Source of the DNA: Sulfobacillus acidophilus DSM 10332
Lineage (GTDB): Bacteria > Bacillota > Sulfobacillia > Sulfobacillales > Sulfobacillaceae
Assembly (NCBI GenBank): GCA_000237975.1
Contig: CP003179.1
Location: forward strand, 1,736,001 to 1,800,000
DNA length: 64,000 bases
Direction of reading: 5' to 3'
Position 1 is the stretch's first letter. Each line of letters opens with the position of its first letter. The notes under the pieces were generated by a model that ran no database searches, was not told the DNA's origin, and worked only from the letters and a program-made list of their open reading frames with translations. A program made the translations under genes and the position numbers. Positions 50,734-59,942 of the stretch are shown here, piece by piece.

Positions 50734-53262
50734 CTATTTCCCCCCAAGCCGCGCTTGCCATTGTTGTAACCATTGCCACGCTTCGCGGGGCGACACGTCG
50801 TCCAGATTGAGGGCTAAGAGGGATTGCCGAAATTGCTCCCAAATCGGGTCCGGCGCAAACAGCGTGATCTGCTCGGCGGGCGCGGCGGCACTCGGATGGC
50901 GGGATTCCAGCTCCTTTAAATACGCTTTGGCCCGGGCGATGACGGTGGGCGGCAAGCCGGCCATTTGTGCCACGTGAATCCCATAGGATCGGGACGCCCG
51001 ACCGGGAATCACCCGATGGGTAAAAATCGGTTGCCGGGCGGTTTCCACGACCTCGACGGTGAGATTCGTCATATGGGGATGCTGTTCGGCCAAATCGGTC
51101 AGCTCATGGTAATGGGTGGCAAATAGGGTGATGGGGCCGTCGGCTGTCGCCAGCCGCTCCATCACGGCCAAAGCCAACGCCATTCCGTCATAGGTGGAGG
51201 TGCCCCGCCCTAATTCATCAAGCAGCACCAAGGCCCGGGATCCGGCTTGCCGTAAAATGGCGGCCACTTCTTCCATTTCGACCATGAACGTGGATTGCCC
51301 GCGCACCAAGTTGTCGTCCGCGCCGATGCGCGTCAGGACGGCGTGTCGTACCGGCATTTGAAAACGACGGGCGGCTACTCCCCCGCCGATTTGGGCCATC
51401 AGGACATTTTGGGCGATCGCCCGCATGTAGGTCGATTTGCCTCCCATATTAGGTCCGGTAATCACGATGGCCCGGCAAGGCGGACTAATCGTCAGATCGC
51501 TTACCACGTAATCCTCGAGATGCTGCGCCAGCACCGGATGTTGCAATCCTTCAATGACGACAGGAGCCGCGTCGTCGACCCATTGGGGCGAGGTATAGTG
51601 ATAGCGGACCATTGCTTCCGCCAGCGCATTCAACGCGTCCCACTCCGCCAGTCGGCGGGATACCCGGGTTAAGCGGTCGGCGGATTGGGTAATCGCTTGC
51701 AGCCATTTTTCCGTCCAATCCCGTTCCCGTGCCCGGATGGTGCCGTCCGCCGATTGAATTTGGTGTTCCAGTTCCCGCAGCGCGTCTGACGAATAGCGTT
51801 CGGTATGGGTGGTGCTCTGCCGCCGCTGCCAGTCGCCAGGCACTTCTTTGGCCTGACTTTTCGTGACCTCGAGATAATAGCCGTAGGTTCGGTGGTATCC
51901 GACCCGGAGACTTTTGATACGGGACCGTTCGCGTTCGGTCGCCTCCAAGAGGGCGAGCCGCTCCCGCTGGTCACGCAATAATTGCCGTTGCTGATCGATC
52001 TCCGGATCTAATCCGTCTTTGACTAAGGGCGAATCGTCCCAGCGGGCGGGCGGAGGATCGATCAAGCCATCCAAAAGGGTGGCGAGTTCGGTCCAGTCGG
52101 TATCCTCCGGATCGAGCCCAGAGGCGTCCGGTGCATCAACCAATAGGGCGGCGATGGTGGGAATGCGCGACAATGCGGTGCGAATCGCCGCCAGGTCCCG
52201 CGGTCGGGCCAGCCCGAGTACGGTACGGGCGACCCGCCGCGATAAATCCCCCACTTGGGCTAACGCTTCACGTAGTTGGTCACGGACGAGAGCCTTTTGA
52301 ACCAGCCACACGACCCGCCGATGGCGGCTTTCAATCGCCGCGCGATCGGCCAACGGCCGCTCCAGCCATTCCCGCAAAACCCGGGAGCCCATTTTGGTGG
52401 CCGTTAAATCGAGGTGACGATAAAGGGAATAAGGGCCATCCACGATATCGAGCTGCGCAAGTTGGGTCGGCCCGATGCGGACACTCCCGCCCAGGGCATG
52501 CCAAACGATTTGGGTCAGGTGCCGCGGTGAACGCCGTTGCAGCGATTCCAGGTACCGCCACAAAGCCCACAGAACGGGCGCCAACCGTGGATGGGCGGGA
52601 TCGTCGATTCCCCAACTTTTTAAACTGACGCTATGAAATGCCGAGGCTAAATATTTCTCGACCGCCAGCGGCGAAACTTTTTGAAACCATCCGTCGGCCG
52701 TTACCGCTCGCGAGGTGACCTCAAACGGCAACGGGTGATTACTCAAAAATTCGTCGGGATGCCAAAGCGCCCACAATTCTTGAAGCTGCTCGAGGTCTCC
52801 TTCCGCCAGACCGCCTTCGACCAGGTGGACGGTACCGGTACTGAGTTCGGCCACCGCCAGGGTCCAGCCCGACCGATCGCGATACCATACGGCCAGGCGC
52901 GGTACCCCCTCGTCGTCTTCCGGAATCACGGTACCGGGGGTCAACACCCGCACAATTTGGCGATCGACCAAGCCTTTGGCGAGTGCCGGATCCTCCATTT
53001 GCTCGGCGATGGCCACGGTATAACCGGCCTCCAACAGTTTTCGGGCGTATTGATGCAGCGCATGGTGCGGTACGCCGCACATCGGTACCCGGCCATCCCG
53101 CGAGGTCAGTTGGAGGTCCAGTAAAGGCGCCGCGAGTTCGGCATCCGGACCGAACAACTCGTAAAAATCCCCTAAGCGAAAAAGCAACAAGGCGTCCGGT
53201 TGTTCGGCCTTGAGTCGGTAATATTGGTCTAGCATGGGCGTGGTTTTGACCGGATGGCTCAT
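50734..53262 (-). CDS. mutS: DNA mismatch repair protein MutS
   Basis: MutS recognises mismatches; 842 residues. The mismatch-reading Phe-x-Glu is seen in GDFYELFG (about residues 30-37), the P-loop GPNMGGKST at 603-611 and Walker B DELGRG at 682-687, followed by FATHYHEL. The C-terminal 30 residues form the short dimerisation helix region. The start overlaps the ppx-like stop by 4 bases. MutS and MutL here should act with the sliding clamp. Confidence 0.96.
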   Translation of the reverse strand: MSHPVKTTPMLDQYYRLKAEQPDALLLFRLGDFYELFGPDAELAAPLLDLQLTSRDGRVPMCGVPHHALHQYARKLLEAGYTVAIAEQMEDPALAKGLVDRQIVRVLTPGTVIPEDDEGVPRLAVWYRDRSGWTLAVAELSTGTVHLVEGGLAEGDLEQLQELWALWHPDEFLSNHPLPFEVTSRAVTADGWFQKVSPLAVEKYLASAFHSVSLKSWGIDDPAHPRLAPVLWALWRYLESLQRRSPRHLTQIVWHALGGSVRIGPTQLAQLDIVDGPYSLYRHLDLTATKMGSRVLREWLERPLADRAAIESRHRRVVWLVQKALVRDQLREALAQVGDLSRRVARTVLGLARPRDLAAIRTALSRIPTIAALLVDAPDASGLDPEDTDWTELATLLDGLIDPPPARWDDSPLVKDGLDPEIDQQRQLLRDQRERLALLEATERERSRIKSLRVGYHRTYGYYLEVTKSQAKEVPGDWQRRQSTTHTERYSSDALRELEHQIQSADGTIRARERDWTEKWLQAITQSADRLTRVSRRLAEWDALNALAEAMVRYHYTSPQWVDDAAPVVIEGLQHPVLAQHLEDYVVSDLTISPPCRAIVITGPNMGGKSTYMRAIAQNVLMAQIGGGVAARRFQMPVRHAVLTRIGADDNLVRGQSTFMVEMEEVAAILRQAGSRALVLLDELGRGTSTYDGMALALAVMERLATADGPITLFATHYHELTDLAEQHPHMTNLTVEVVETARQPIFTHRVIPGRASRSYGIHVAQMAGLPPTVIARAKAYLKELESRHPSAAAPAEQITLFAPDPIWEQFRQSLLALNLDDVSPREAWQWLQQWQARLGGK

Positions 53263-53996
53263 GATTCCGGTGGCCCCTTTCGTCCTAAACTACGGGTCAA
53301 CCATAGCCCTTCTAACAAGCCGCGCTCCGATAGTCGGACAAACGGCCAGCCATAATGGTCCCAAAATCGTTCGAGCACGATTAACCCCCCCTGAAAGAGG
53401 GCTTGCCGTTCCGGGGTCAACCAATTCGCCAGTTCGTGGCGCCGATGGCCGACCCGGGTAATGTGTTCGCGGTTGATGACGGGCCGGTTCCATAGCCGTG
53501 CCAACACCCCCGCCGTTCCGCCGATGACTACCGGAGGATGATCCGACAAGGGAGGCCAGCTCCAGTCCGTTTGGGGCCGCAACGCGCCCGCCGGAATGCT
53601 CCAACTGTCCCGAGGGGTGACACATTCCGTGCTGCCACCCCCAATGTCGAGCAGCACGTTAAGATCGGGATGCTGTGCCTTGACGCCGATCCAGGCCAGC
53701 CGCCCTTCCAATCGGCCATCCAAAGGCCACCAATCGTCAAAATACCGCCGGACCACCGACACCAGCTGGGGCCGCATCCGTAGTCCTTCGCCGCCGGCCA
53801 CCAAGGGAGCCGGCCAATGATGATGGGTTAATAAGCCCCGCCACCGGCCGAGCAGTTGATCAAGCCGGCCTTCCGCGTCCTCGCGCAATAAATTGACCGT
53901 TTGGTAATCGCGCGCCCAGGGGGTATCGAGCTGGGGCGCCACAAACAGGACACTTGTGGTAGTGCCCAACTTGATGATTGACGCTGCGGTCACCAT
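53259..53996 (-). CDS. Short Ppx/GppA-family phosphatase-like protein
   Basis: The 245-residue protein is shorter than the ~310 of usual exopolyphosphatase domains. Actin-like phosphate motifs are partly visible: IKLGTTTSVL at the start (normally IDxGSNSxR), LLDIGGGSTE near 116-125 and VIGGTAG near 155. The C-terminal SERGLLEGL matches the family. The first loop has lost the Asp and Asn-Ser pattern, so activity is uncertain. It is translationally coupled to mutS. Confidence 0.82.
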   Translation of the reverse strand: MVTAASIIKLGTTTSVLFVAPQLDTPWARDYQTVNLLREDAEGRLDQLLGRWRGLLTHHHWPAPLVAGGEGLRMRPQLVSVVRRYFDDWWPLDGRLEGRLAWIGVKAQHPDLNVLLDIGGGSTECVTPRDSWSIPAGALRPQTDWSWPPLSDHPPVVIGGTAGVLARLWNRPVINREHITRVGHRRHELANWLTPERQALFQGGLIVLERFWDHYGWPFVRLSERGLLEGLWLTRSLGRKGPPES

Positions 53997-54110
53997 GTCA
54001 CTCCGTCACCTGCCATTATCCGACATTATATCAAAGCCGGAGGGCGGGTCGATCTGATAGAATGAATTGACGAGTCGGTCGGTATCATCATGACGAGGAG
54101 GATCGGGCGG

Positions 54111-55322
54111 GTGCGGTCCGGATGGCATCAGCGGTTGACCGTTTGGAGTATCGCGGGAGTGATGGGCAGCTTGGCCTTCGGACCGGTGACCGAGGCCGCT
54201 CCTCCGCCCTTGTCCGCCTCCGCCGCCATTTTAGTGGACGGCAATACCGGCCAGATTCTCTATGCGCGGCGTCCGTTGGCGGAGTATTATCCGGCCTCGA
54301 TTACGAAAATCATGACCGCCTATTTAGCGATTCAAGACGGGTGGCATAAAACGGTGGTCGTGTCACCGGCGGCGGCGGCCCAGATTGGTTCGAGCTGCTA
54401 TCTGAAGGCCGGTGAACGACTCCCGATGCCGGCGGTGGTGACGGCAATGATGCTGGTGTCCGGCAACGACGCGGCCTATGCGGTGGCACAAACCGTTGGC
54501 GGCACCGTTCCTCGTTTTGTGGCGATGATGAATCGCCAAGCCGGGCTTTGGCATGCACCCGGGATTCATTTCGATAACCCGGACGGATTACCGGATCCCC
54601 GTCACCTCGTATCCGCCTGGGGGATGGCCATCATTGCCCGGCACGCCATGGCTAATCCTATTTTTGCCCGTATCGTGAGAACGCGGGTTACCGCCTTGCC
54701 GCCCGATCCGACGCCCCGCGTGTTTTATAATCAAAATCAACTGTTATATACGTTTCCGGGTGCGGTGGGCGTCAAAATCGGATACACCATCGAAGCGGAC
54801 GAAACCATTGTCGCCGCCGCACGGCGCCACGGCGTATTTTTGATTGAAGTCCTTTTGCACGATACCCCGGCCGGCCTCTGGCCGGATGCGGCCAATCTGC
54901 TCGAGTGGGGATTTCAATCCTATTACCCGCTTACGTTATGGCGGTCGCAGGCGGTCATCGGCCGCCTTCACATTGCCGGGCGGACCGTTGCGGTGACGAG
55001 CCGGGTGCCGGTGACCGTCCTGGCTTCGCGCCAGTCCGGGCGAAAGGGAATTCGTTGGCGAATCCGTCCCAGTCCTCGGCTGTCGGTGGCGGCGGGGGTG
55101 AGAAAAAACCAACCGGTCGGCACGCTGGAGGTGTGGGTCAATGGACGCCCGGCCCTTCAACAACCGGTGGTAGCGGCCGAGAACCTGCCGCCCAATCCTC
55201 CCCGCATGACGTACCGCTGGTGGTGGCTCGGGCTGCCAAGTGCCGTTTGGCTCTGGGGCGTCAGGGTTCGGAGGCGGATGAAAGGGATAGGAGCCGCCCA
55301 TTTGTTTCCCGTCCGCCGTTAG
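54111..55322 (+). CDS. D-alanyl-D-alanine carboxypeptidase-like protein with KIG in place of KTG
   Basis: GTG at 54111 is preferred because GGAGG lies 9 bases before it, inside the ATG-started frame (403 residues). The leader is at 10-30. Motifs are Ser63-I-T-Lys66 and Ser117-G-Asn119, but the third motif is Lys222-Ile-Gly224 instead of KTG. The third-motif Thr/Ser normally contacts the substrate carboxylate, so activity or specificity may be altered. A Trp-rich C-terminal helix (YRWWWLGLPSAVWLW) probably anchors it. A paralogue is at 1192-2367. Confidence 0.88.
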   Translation: MRSGWHQRLTVWSIAGVMGSLAFGPVTEAAPPPLSASAAILVDGNTGQILYARRPLAEYYPASITKIMTAYLAIQDGWHKTVVVSPAAAAQIGSSCYLKAGERLPMPAVVTAMMLVSGNDAAYAVAQTVGGTVPRFVAMMNRQAGLWHAPGIHFDNPDGLPDPRHLVSAWGMAIIARHAMANPIFARIVRTRVTALPPDPTPRVFYNQNQLLYTFPGAVGVKIGYTIEADETIVAAARRHGVFLIEVLLHDTPAGLWPDAANLLEWGFQSYYPLTLWRSQAVIGRLHIAGRTVAVTSRVPVTVLASRQSGRKGIRWRIRPSPRLSVAAGVRKNQPVGTLEVWVNGRPALQQPVVAAENLPPNPPRMTYRWWWLGLPSAVWLWGVRVRRRMKGIGAAHLFPVRR

Positions 55323-55380
55323 ATTTGGCGAGCGATAGACGTTATCGGTTCAGAATCCACGAGGAGGCCCGGATTTTTTC

Positions 55381-55965
55381 ATGCTATCACATGTGACGAA
55401 CGCGATATTGGCCCTGGGCGTGTACGGGGTTTTAATCGGCATGATTTTGGAGAGTTGCTACATCCCGGTGCCTTCCGAAATAATTTTGCCGTATGCGGGT
55501 TATTTGGTCTACAGCGGACGGGCCAGCTTTGTCGGCGCCGTCTTGGCGGGATTGGTCGGAGGGCTTATCGGTGCGTCGATCGGGTATTTAATCGCCCGTT
55601 ATGGCGGTCGCCCGCTCGTCGAACGCTATGGTCGGTATGTCGGGATTCACGCTCGCGGATTGGATCGGGCGGAATCCTGGTTTCGGCGCCATGGCGACGG
55701 CGCCGTATTTTTTGGTCGGTTGTTACCCGGCATTCGAACCTACATTTCCCTGCCGGCCGGCGTGGCGGAAATGCCCTGGGGCCGGTTTTTGGTATTCACG
55801 TTTCTCGGGGCACTTCCTTGGACCGTCCTTTTCACCTATGTCGGGTATGCCTTGGGTCAGCATTGGACTCAAGTGGGCAGTTATTCGCACGCTTTTTTCG
55901 CCGTGACCCTCATCGCACTGATTATTTGGCTGGGATGGCTTCGTCGGCGGCGTAAAGCCGGATAG
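55381..55965 (+). CDS. DedA/SNARE-associated family membrane protein
   Basis: The 194-residue protein has the DedA features: ESCYIPVPSEIILPYAGYL near 24-42 (with the acidic residue and Pro-x-Pro-x-E), the re-entrant-like G-rich helix (LVGGLIGASIGYLIARYGG), then GRLLPGIRTYISLPAGVAEM, whose Arg is conserved. DedA proteins move undecaprenyl phosphate or phosphatidyl lipids across the membrane and affect cell-envelope stability. GAGGAGG lies 12 bases upstream. Its 3' end overlaps the convergent membrane gene by 44 bases. Confidence 0.9.
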   Translation: MLSHVTNAILALGVYGVLIGMILESCYIPVPSEIILPYAGYLVYSGRASFVGAVLAGLVGGLIGASIGYLIARYGGRPLVERYGRYVGIHARGLDRAESWFRRHGDGAVFFGRLLPGIRTYISLPAGVAEMPWGRFLVFTFLGALPWTVLFTYVGYALGQHWTQVGSYSHAFFAVTLIALIIWLGWLRRRRKAG

Positions 55966-56356
55966 CCTCGCCGGCCAGCAACCAGGGAATCATCCAGAGG
56001 GTTAGGGGCCCGTGTTCATATACGGGCCCGAAAACCACCACGGCTAGACTGCGGAGTCCTACGGCCCCCAGCAATATCGGCTCCAGTGGCTCGATAAGCC
56101 GGGTAATTCCTTGTCCCGGGATCGCCCAGGGCAGGAGGAAACCGGCTAAATATCCGCTCATCCCGGCGGCCAGGCTACCGCCCGTGAGCCATAGACTGAG
56201 TAACGCCAAGCCGGCATCCAAGGATTTACTCCAGGCGGATATCCCCCGACGGGATTTCCATAACGATCGGACGGCTTCCAGCGTCAACACGAGGCCGCCC
56301 GCGGTCCACCAAAAGAGAATCCCGTGATGACTCATATGGTGAACCGTCCATAACAC
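55922..56356 (-). CDS. Polytopic membrane protein, start unresolved
   Basis: The product is at least 144 residues from the GTG at 56354-56356, with about four hydrophobic helices. The frame continues upstream without stop to 56482 and adds EWWSLAAALLVGF...GWAIGVWLG, two further convincing hydrophobic segments, but contains no ATG, GTG or TTG; a GGGGGAGGGG stretch lies at its beginning. The gene follows the GH18 gene on the same strand. No family is recognised. Confidence 0.6.
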   Translation of the reverse strand: MLWTVHHMSHHGILFWWTAGGLVLTLEAVRSLWKSRRGISAWSKSLDAGLALLSLWLTGGSLAAGMSGYLAGFLLPWAIPGQGITRLIEPLEPILLGAVGLRSLAVVVFGPVYEHGPLTLWMIPWLLAGEAIRLYAADEAIPAK

Positions 56357-56482
56357 GCCGAGCCAGACCCCTATCGCCCAACCGAGTGCCCGAGGTCCGT
56401 CATTGCTGCGAAATCCAACCAGCAGGGCCGCGGCAAGACTCCACCATTCGTTCGCGAAGATCCCCTCCCCCTGGCCGCCGAG

Positions 56483-57550
56483 TTAACGGGTAACCGGGAC
56501 GTTTTTCCAAAAGGCGCTATCTTCCATCCCGAGCCGCCAAAGCGCGATGCCGGCCAAATGGTCGGCCTGAGCCAATCGGATGCGGGCATGGGCCGAGCGG
56601 TCGCCCATAAACCATACGACGTGCGACGAACCCGTAGACGATTGGTAGACAAAACGATTTTGAGACTCGGACGGAATATAGGTGATCGGTACATGATGAC
56701 TTTGGGCCAAGGCTTTCGCTTCCACGTCCGAAACGGTACTGGCGGGCCCCGGACCTCCCGTGTTTAACCAATCATACCCGTACATCCCGATGGCCAGAAT
56801 GATACGGTTAGCCGGTACGAGCCGAAGGGCCTGCCGGACGTTGGAGGCGACCCAATCATAGGGTGCGACGGGCCCCGGCGGCCCTCCGCTGTAATGATGA
56901 TCATACGCCATAATGATGAGGGCGTCCGCGGTTCGCCCCAGGGCCCGGTAATCGTAGGCGCCGTTGATGCTGGTGGGAACCCCCAGCAGGGGAAACACCG
57001 AAACCAGCACCTTTTTATGCAAGGGGTGGAGTTGTTTGGCGACATCGCCGACAAATTTGGAGAGATCCGAGCGACTACTCGGGTTCAGCAGCTCAAAGTC
57101 GAGGTTGATCCCGTCCAAACGGTCTTGCACCACCACCCGGCGAATAGCGGCCGCCGCCTTGAGCCGCGTGGAGCGGGTCCAGAGGACATCCGAGCTGCCG
57201 TTGGCATTGACAAACAGCGGGATGACACCAATATGATGGGCATGTGCCTGGCTGACCAGCGAATTATCGTATCCCGTATCGGTGACGCTCCCGTCCGGGT
57301 TGACGCTAAACCATAGTGGACTGACCATGGTCAGATGTTGCCAGTGTTGGTCAAACGAGGGACGCGAACCGGGGTCGCCCGGTGACGGATTTTCATAAAA
57401 TCCCTCCACTTGAAATTGCCCCGGAGGAAAGGGCGCGGCCGGTCGCCGATGCCCCAGCCAGCCGATGAGGAGCAACAGGACAATGACCACGCCGGCCGTA
57501 AGGGCGGCACTTTCTCGTCGGTGGTGACGGATCCAATCTTGCCAATTCAT
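56483..57550 (-). CDS. Membrane-anchored glycoside hydrolase family 18 protein (spore-hydrolase type)
   Basis: The 355-residue protein has an N-terminal anchor (15-31) and a TIM-barrel GH18 domain. The catalytic motif DGINLDFE is at 146-153; the first inner Asp of the usual DGxDxDxE is Asn, while the acid Glu153 is kept. The same style is seen in YaaH/SleL and YdhD-type spore peptidoglycan hydrolases (N-acetylglucosaminidases). No LysM is present. AGGAGG precedes the ATG. Confidence 0.88.
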   Translation of the reverse strand: MNWQDWIRHHRRESAALTAGVVIVLLLLIGWLGHRRPAAPFPPGQFQVEGFYENPSPGDPGSRPSFDQHWQHLTMVSPLWFSVNPDGSVTDTGYDNSLVSQAHAHHIGVIPLFVNANGSSDVLWTRSTRLKAAAAIRRVVVQDRLDGINLDFELLNPSSRSDLSKFVGDVAKQLHPLHKKVLVSVFPLLGVPTSINGAYDYRALGRTADALIIMAYDHHYSGGPPGPVAPYDWVASNVRQALRLVPANRIILAIGMYGYDWLNTGGPGPASTVSDVEAKALAQSHHVPITYIPSESQNRFVYQSSTGSSHVVWFMGDRSAHARIRLAQADHLAGIALWRLGMEDSAFWKNVPVTR

Positions 57551-57604
57551 GGTATGGACCTCCTGGACAAATTACACTACGATTGCCAGTATGGCCCACC
57601 CTCA

Positions 57605-57814
57605 CTATGAGTTATGCTGTCGGGAGGGAAATACGATGACAGGGGCGGAAGGCCGAACGGCGGCAGGCGGCTCGGCAGGAAATGCGGTCGTCAGCAATTC
57701 TAACAACACCCGCCGACTCGTACGCAAACGGGTTAATTCCTGTTCCAATTGACGGATTCGCTGCCGTAGGCGAAGTATTTCCTCGTCTCGCGGATCCTCT
57801 TGGGGTGGATTCAT
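57605..57814 (-). CDS. Small coiled-coil protein
   Basis: The 69-residue product starts behind AAAGGAGG. It is a predicted coiled coil with regular Leu/Ile spacing from residue 11 to 41 (EEILRLRQRIRQLEQE), then a Pro/Ala-rich tail. It lies 54 bases upstream of the GH18 gene on the same strand. I do not recognise it; the Shine-Dalgarno sequence and heptads are the evidence that it is real. Confidence 0.6.
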   Translation of the reverse strand: MNPPQEDPRDEEILRLRQRIRQLEQELTRLRTSRRVLLELLTTAFPAEPPAAVRPSAPVIVFPSRQHNS

Positions 57815-57897
57815 GATCCCTCGCCTCCTTTGCCCCTAATATACCCGTGGTGATGGTAGAATATTCCGGGTGGACTTTGTCAGAAAGGGCGAAATCG

Positions 57898-58308
57898 ATG
57901 ACGTTGGAAGAAACCGATATTGTGATGATGGGCGAGACCGACGCGTCCGGCATTGGTCATTTTATTGGCCAGTTGAGGCTTTTGGAACGGGCGGAATTCT
58001 ATTTTATGAAAGCCATAGGGCTTCCCTATCACGCTGATATGTTTGACGACTATCTCCTGCCTCGCGTCCATCTCGATGTAGATTATCTCGACCCCTTGCA
58101 TTTTGCGGACCAGGTGCAATATGACGTCACCGTTTCGCGCATCGGGCGGACGTCCTTTACCCTGGCGATCACCGTCCGGCGGTTACCGGACGCGGTGGAC
58201 GCCATGCGGGGCGCGATTACGTTGGTGCTGCTGGATGCGAAAACCGGGCGCCCAACCCCCCTGCCGGATCCATGGCGTCGTCAATTGGCTCGTTACCAGA
58301 CCCAATGA
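57898..58308 (+). CDS. Acyl-CoA thioesterase, hot-dog fold (4HBT type)
   Basis: ATG at 57898 with AAAGGG upstream; 136 residues. The 4-hydroxybenzoyl-CoA thioesterase signature ETDASGIGHFIGQLRLLERAE is at about 13-33 (given as ETDASGIGHF and RLLERAE); its Asp is the catalytic residue. The hot-dog strands and the VHLDVDYLDPLHFAD segment follow. It hydrolyses short-chain or aromatic acyl-CoA. A perfect terminator follows directly. Confidence 0.88.
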   Translation: MTLEETDIVMMGETDASGIGHFIGQLRLLERAEFYFMKAIGLPYHADMFDDYLLPRVHLDVDYLDPLHFADQVQYDVTVSRIGRTSFTLAITVRRLPDAVDAMRGAITLVLLDAKTGRPTPLPDPWRRQLARYQTQ

Positions 58309-58310
58309 CG

Positions 58311-58348
58311 GAAGCCCTCAGGCATTTCCTGAGGGCTTCACGGGTTTT
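58311..58348 (+). terminator. Terminator after the thioesterase
   Basis: A perfect 12-bp stem GAAGCCCTCAGG / CCTGAGGGCTTC with a 5-base loop is followed by ACGGGTTTTT. Confidence 0.88.
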
Positions 58349-58403
58349 TCCGGCAAAATGGACGCATCCAACGGGGCGCCGGAGAAAGACGGTATCCCGG
58401 CTT

Positions 58404-59879
58404 TTATTGACTCAGGCGACCGGCAAGCTCGACAAAGGTTCGCACCATTACGCCGGTCGGACTATTTTTGACTCGATTGAGGGGGCCGCGATCCGTCCAG
58501 GCCGTGCCGGCGATGTCGAGGTGGGCGAAGGGAACGGTACCGGCAAACTCCGCGATAATCATGCCGCCGGTAATCGTCCCGGCATCGCGTCCCGGCGCAT
58601 TTTTGATATCGGCAATGTCCGACCGATAGAGTTTGCGAAATTCGGGATAGGTCGGCAACCGCCAGACGCGTTCGCCCGCCGATTCGGCGGATTGCAGGAC
58701 GAGGGCGGCCAGGGCGTCGTCCTGCGAGACTAAGGCCGTGGCTTCATGTCCGAGGGCCACCATAACCGCTCCGGTCAAGGTCGACGTTTCAACAATCCAG
58801 TTCACGCCCAGATGAGCCGCGTAACTCACGGCGTCGGCCAAGGCTACCCGACCTTCCGCATCGGTGTTGGTGATTTCAATGGTTTTACCGTTAAACGCTT
58901 TGAGCACGTCGCCCGGTTTATAGGATGTCCCGCTGGGGATATTCTGGGCCACCGCCATCAATCCGACCACGTTAATCGGCAGGGCCAAGTCGGCAATAGC
59001 TACCAAAGCCCCCAACACCGCGGCCGCACCCAACATGTCGTATTTCATGTCTTCCATCCCGGGGGCGCTTTTCAGGCTAATGCCGCCGGAATCGAAGGTA
59101 ATGCCTTTTCCGACCAACGCCAAGGTCGGGCCGCCGGGTTTACCCTCATATCGCATGACGACGAGGCGCGGCGGATAGGCGCTGCCCTGCCCGACACCCA
59201 GAAGACAGCCCATGCCCATTTCCGCCAGCCGGGTCTCGTCGAACACTTCGACATCAAATCCGTGTTGCTGTCCGGCCTCCACCGCGGCTTCGGCCAGTTT
59301 GGCGGGATAGAGGTGGTTCGACGGCCGAGCGCCTAATTCGCGGGTGAGATTTTGGGCCTGGGCAATCACACGCCCACGGGCCAACCCGGCTTCGGCATCC
59401 TCGCCCGCCAATCCCAACAACCATACCTGTTCTAACCACTGTTTCGGCGGCTCCGACTTATATGTAGCAAATTGCCAGCACCCTAAAAGAACCCCTTCTG
59501 TGAGCGATGAGGCCGCGTCTTCCGGGGTGAGATCGATGCTCGGCAATTGGATCGCAAGCGTTTTGGCTTTCCATTGGTCGGCCGACATGCCGGCTTGGCC
59601 CGCCATCATCCGGAGTTCCCGACCGGTGAATGTCTCGGACGGTCCCAATCCAATCAAAAGAATGCGGCGTGCCGGCAGTTTGCCGAGGGTGAGGGTTGAC
59701 CAGGTTTGAAGCCACCGGCCGCGAAACTCGTCCGCGGCGATCGCTGCCTGAATCGCCCCGTCCAACGCCTGGTCGAGTTCGGTGAGAAGGCCCCCTTCGA
59801 GTTGATCGCTAAAGACCCCCACCGCCAGGACGTCGGCGGAAACCCGGGTGGCATGCGCCCTGTTCAAAATAATGTCCAT
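58404..59879 (-). CDS. pepA: Leucyl aminopeptidase PepA (M17)
   Basis: This two-metal aminopeptidase has 491 residues from the ATG at 59877-59879, with AAGGAGG upstream. The M17 catalytic domain is the C-terminal half, with VGKGITFDSGGISLK (metal-binding Lys and Asp) and NTDAEGRVALADA (metal ligands and Arg) clearly visible. The N-terminal ~170 residues form the usual regulatory domain. It lies between a thioesterase and a dipeptidase, so the block is peptide-degrading. Confidence 0.96.
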   Translation of the reverse strand: MDIILNRAHATRVSADVLAVGVFSDQLEGGLLTELDQALDGAIQAAIAADEFRGRWLQTWSTLTLGKLPARRILLIGLGPSETFTGRELRMMAGQAGMSADQWKAKTLAIQLPSIDLTPEDAASSLTEGVLLGCWQFATYKSEPPKQWLEQVWLLGLAGEDAEAGLARGRVIAQAQNLTRELGARPSNHLYPAKLAEAAVEAGQQHGFDVEVFDETRLAEMGMGCLLGVGQGSAYPPRLVVMRYEGKPGGPTLALVGKGITFDSGGISLKSAPGMEDMKYDMLGAAAVLGALVAIADLALPINVVGLMAVAQNIPSGTSYKPGDVLKAFNGKTIEITNTDAEGRVALADAVSYAAHLGVNWIVETSTLTGAVMVALGHEATALVSQDDALAALVLQSAESAGERVWRLPTYPEFRKLYRSDIADIKNAPGRDAGTITGGMIIAEFAGTVPFAHLDIAGTAWTDRGPLNRVKNSPTGVMVRTFVELAGRLSQ

Positions 59880-59942
59880 AAAACGCCTCCTTCGTTCAAA
59901 CCGTCCCTGTCGGCGGGTGATCGTTCCCGCCCCCAAGGACCG

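Noticed and set aside
58746-59336. 196-codon plus-strand frame opposite pepA
   Set aside because: It is antisense to the conserved M17 domain and has no domain or ribosome site.
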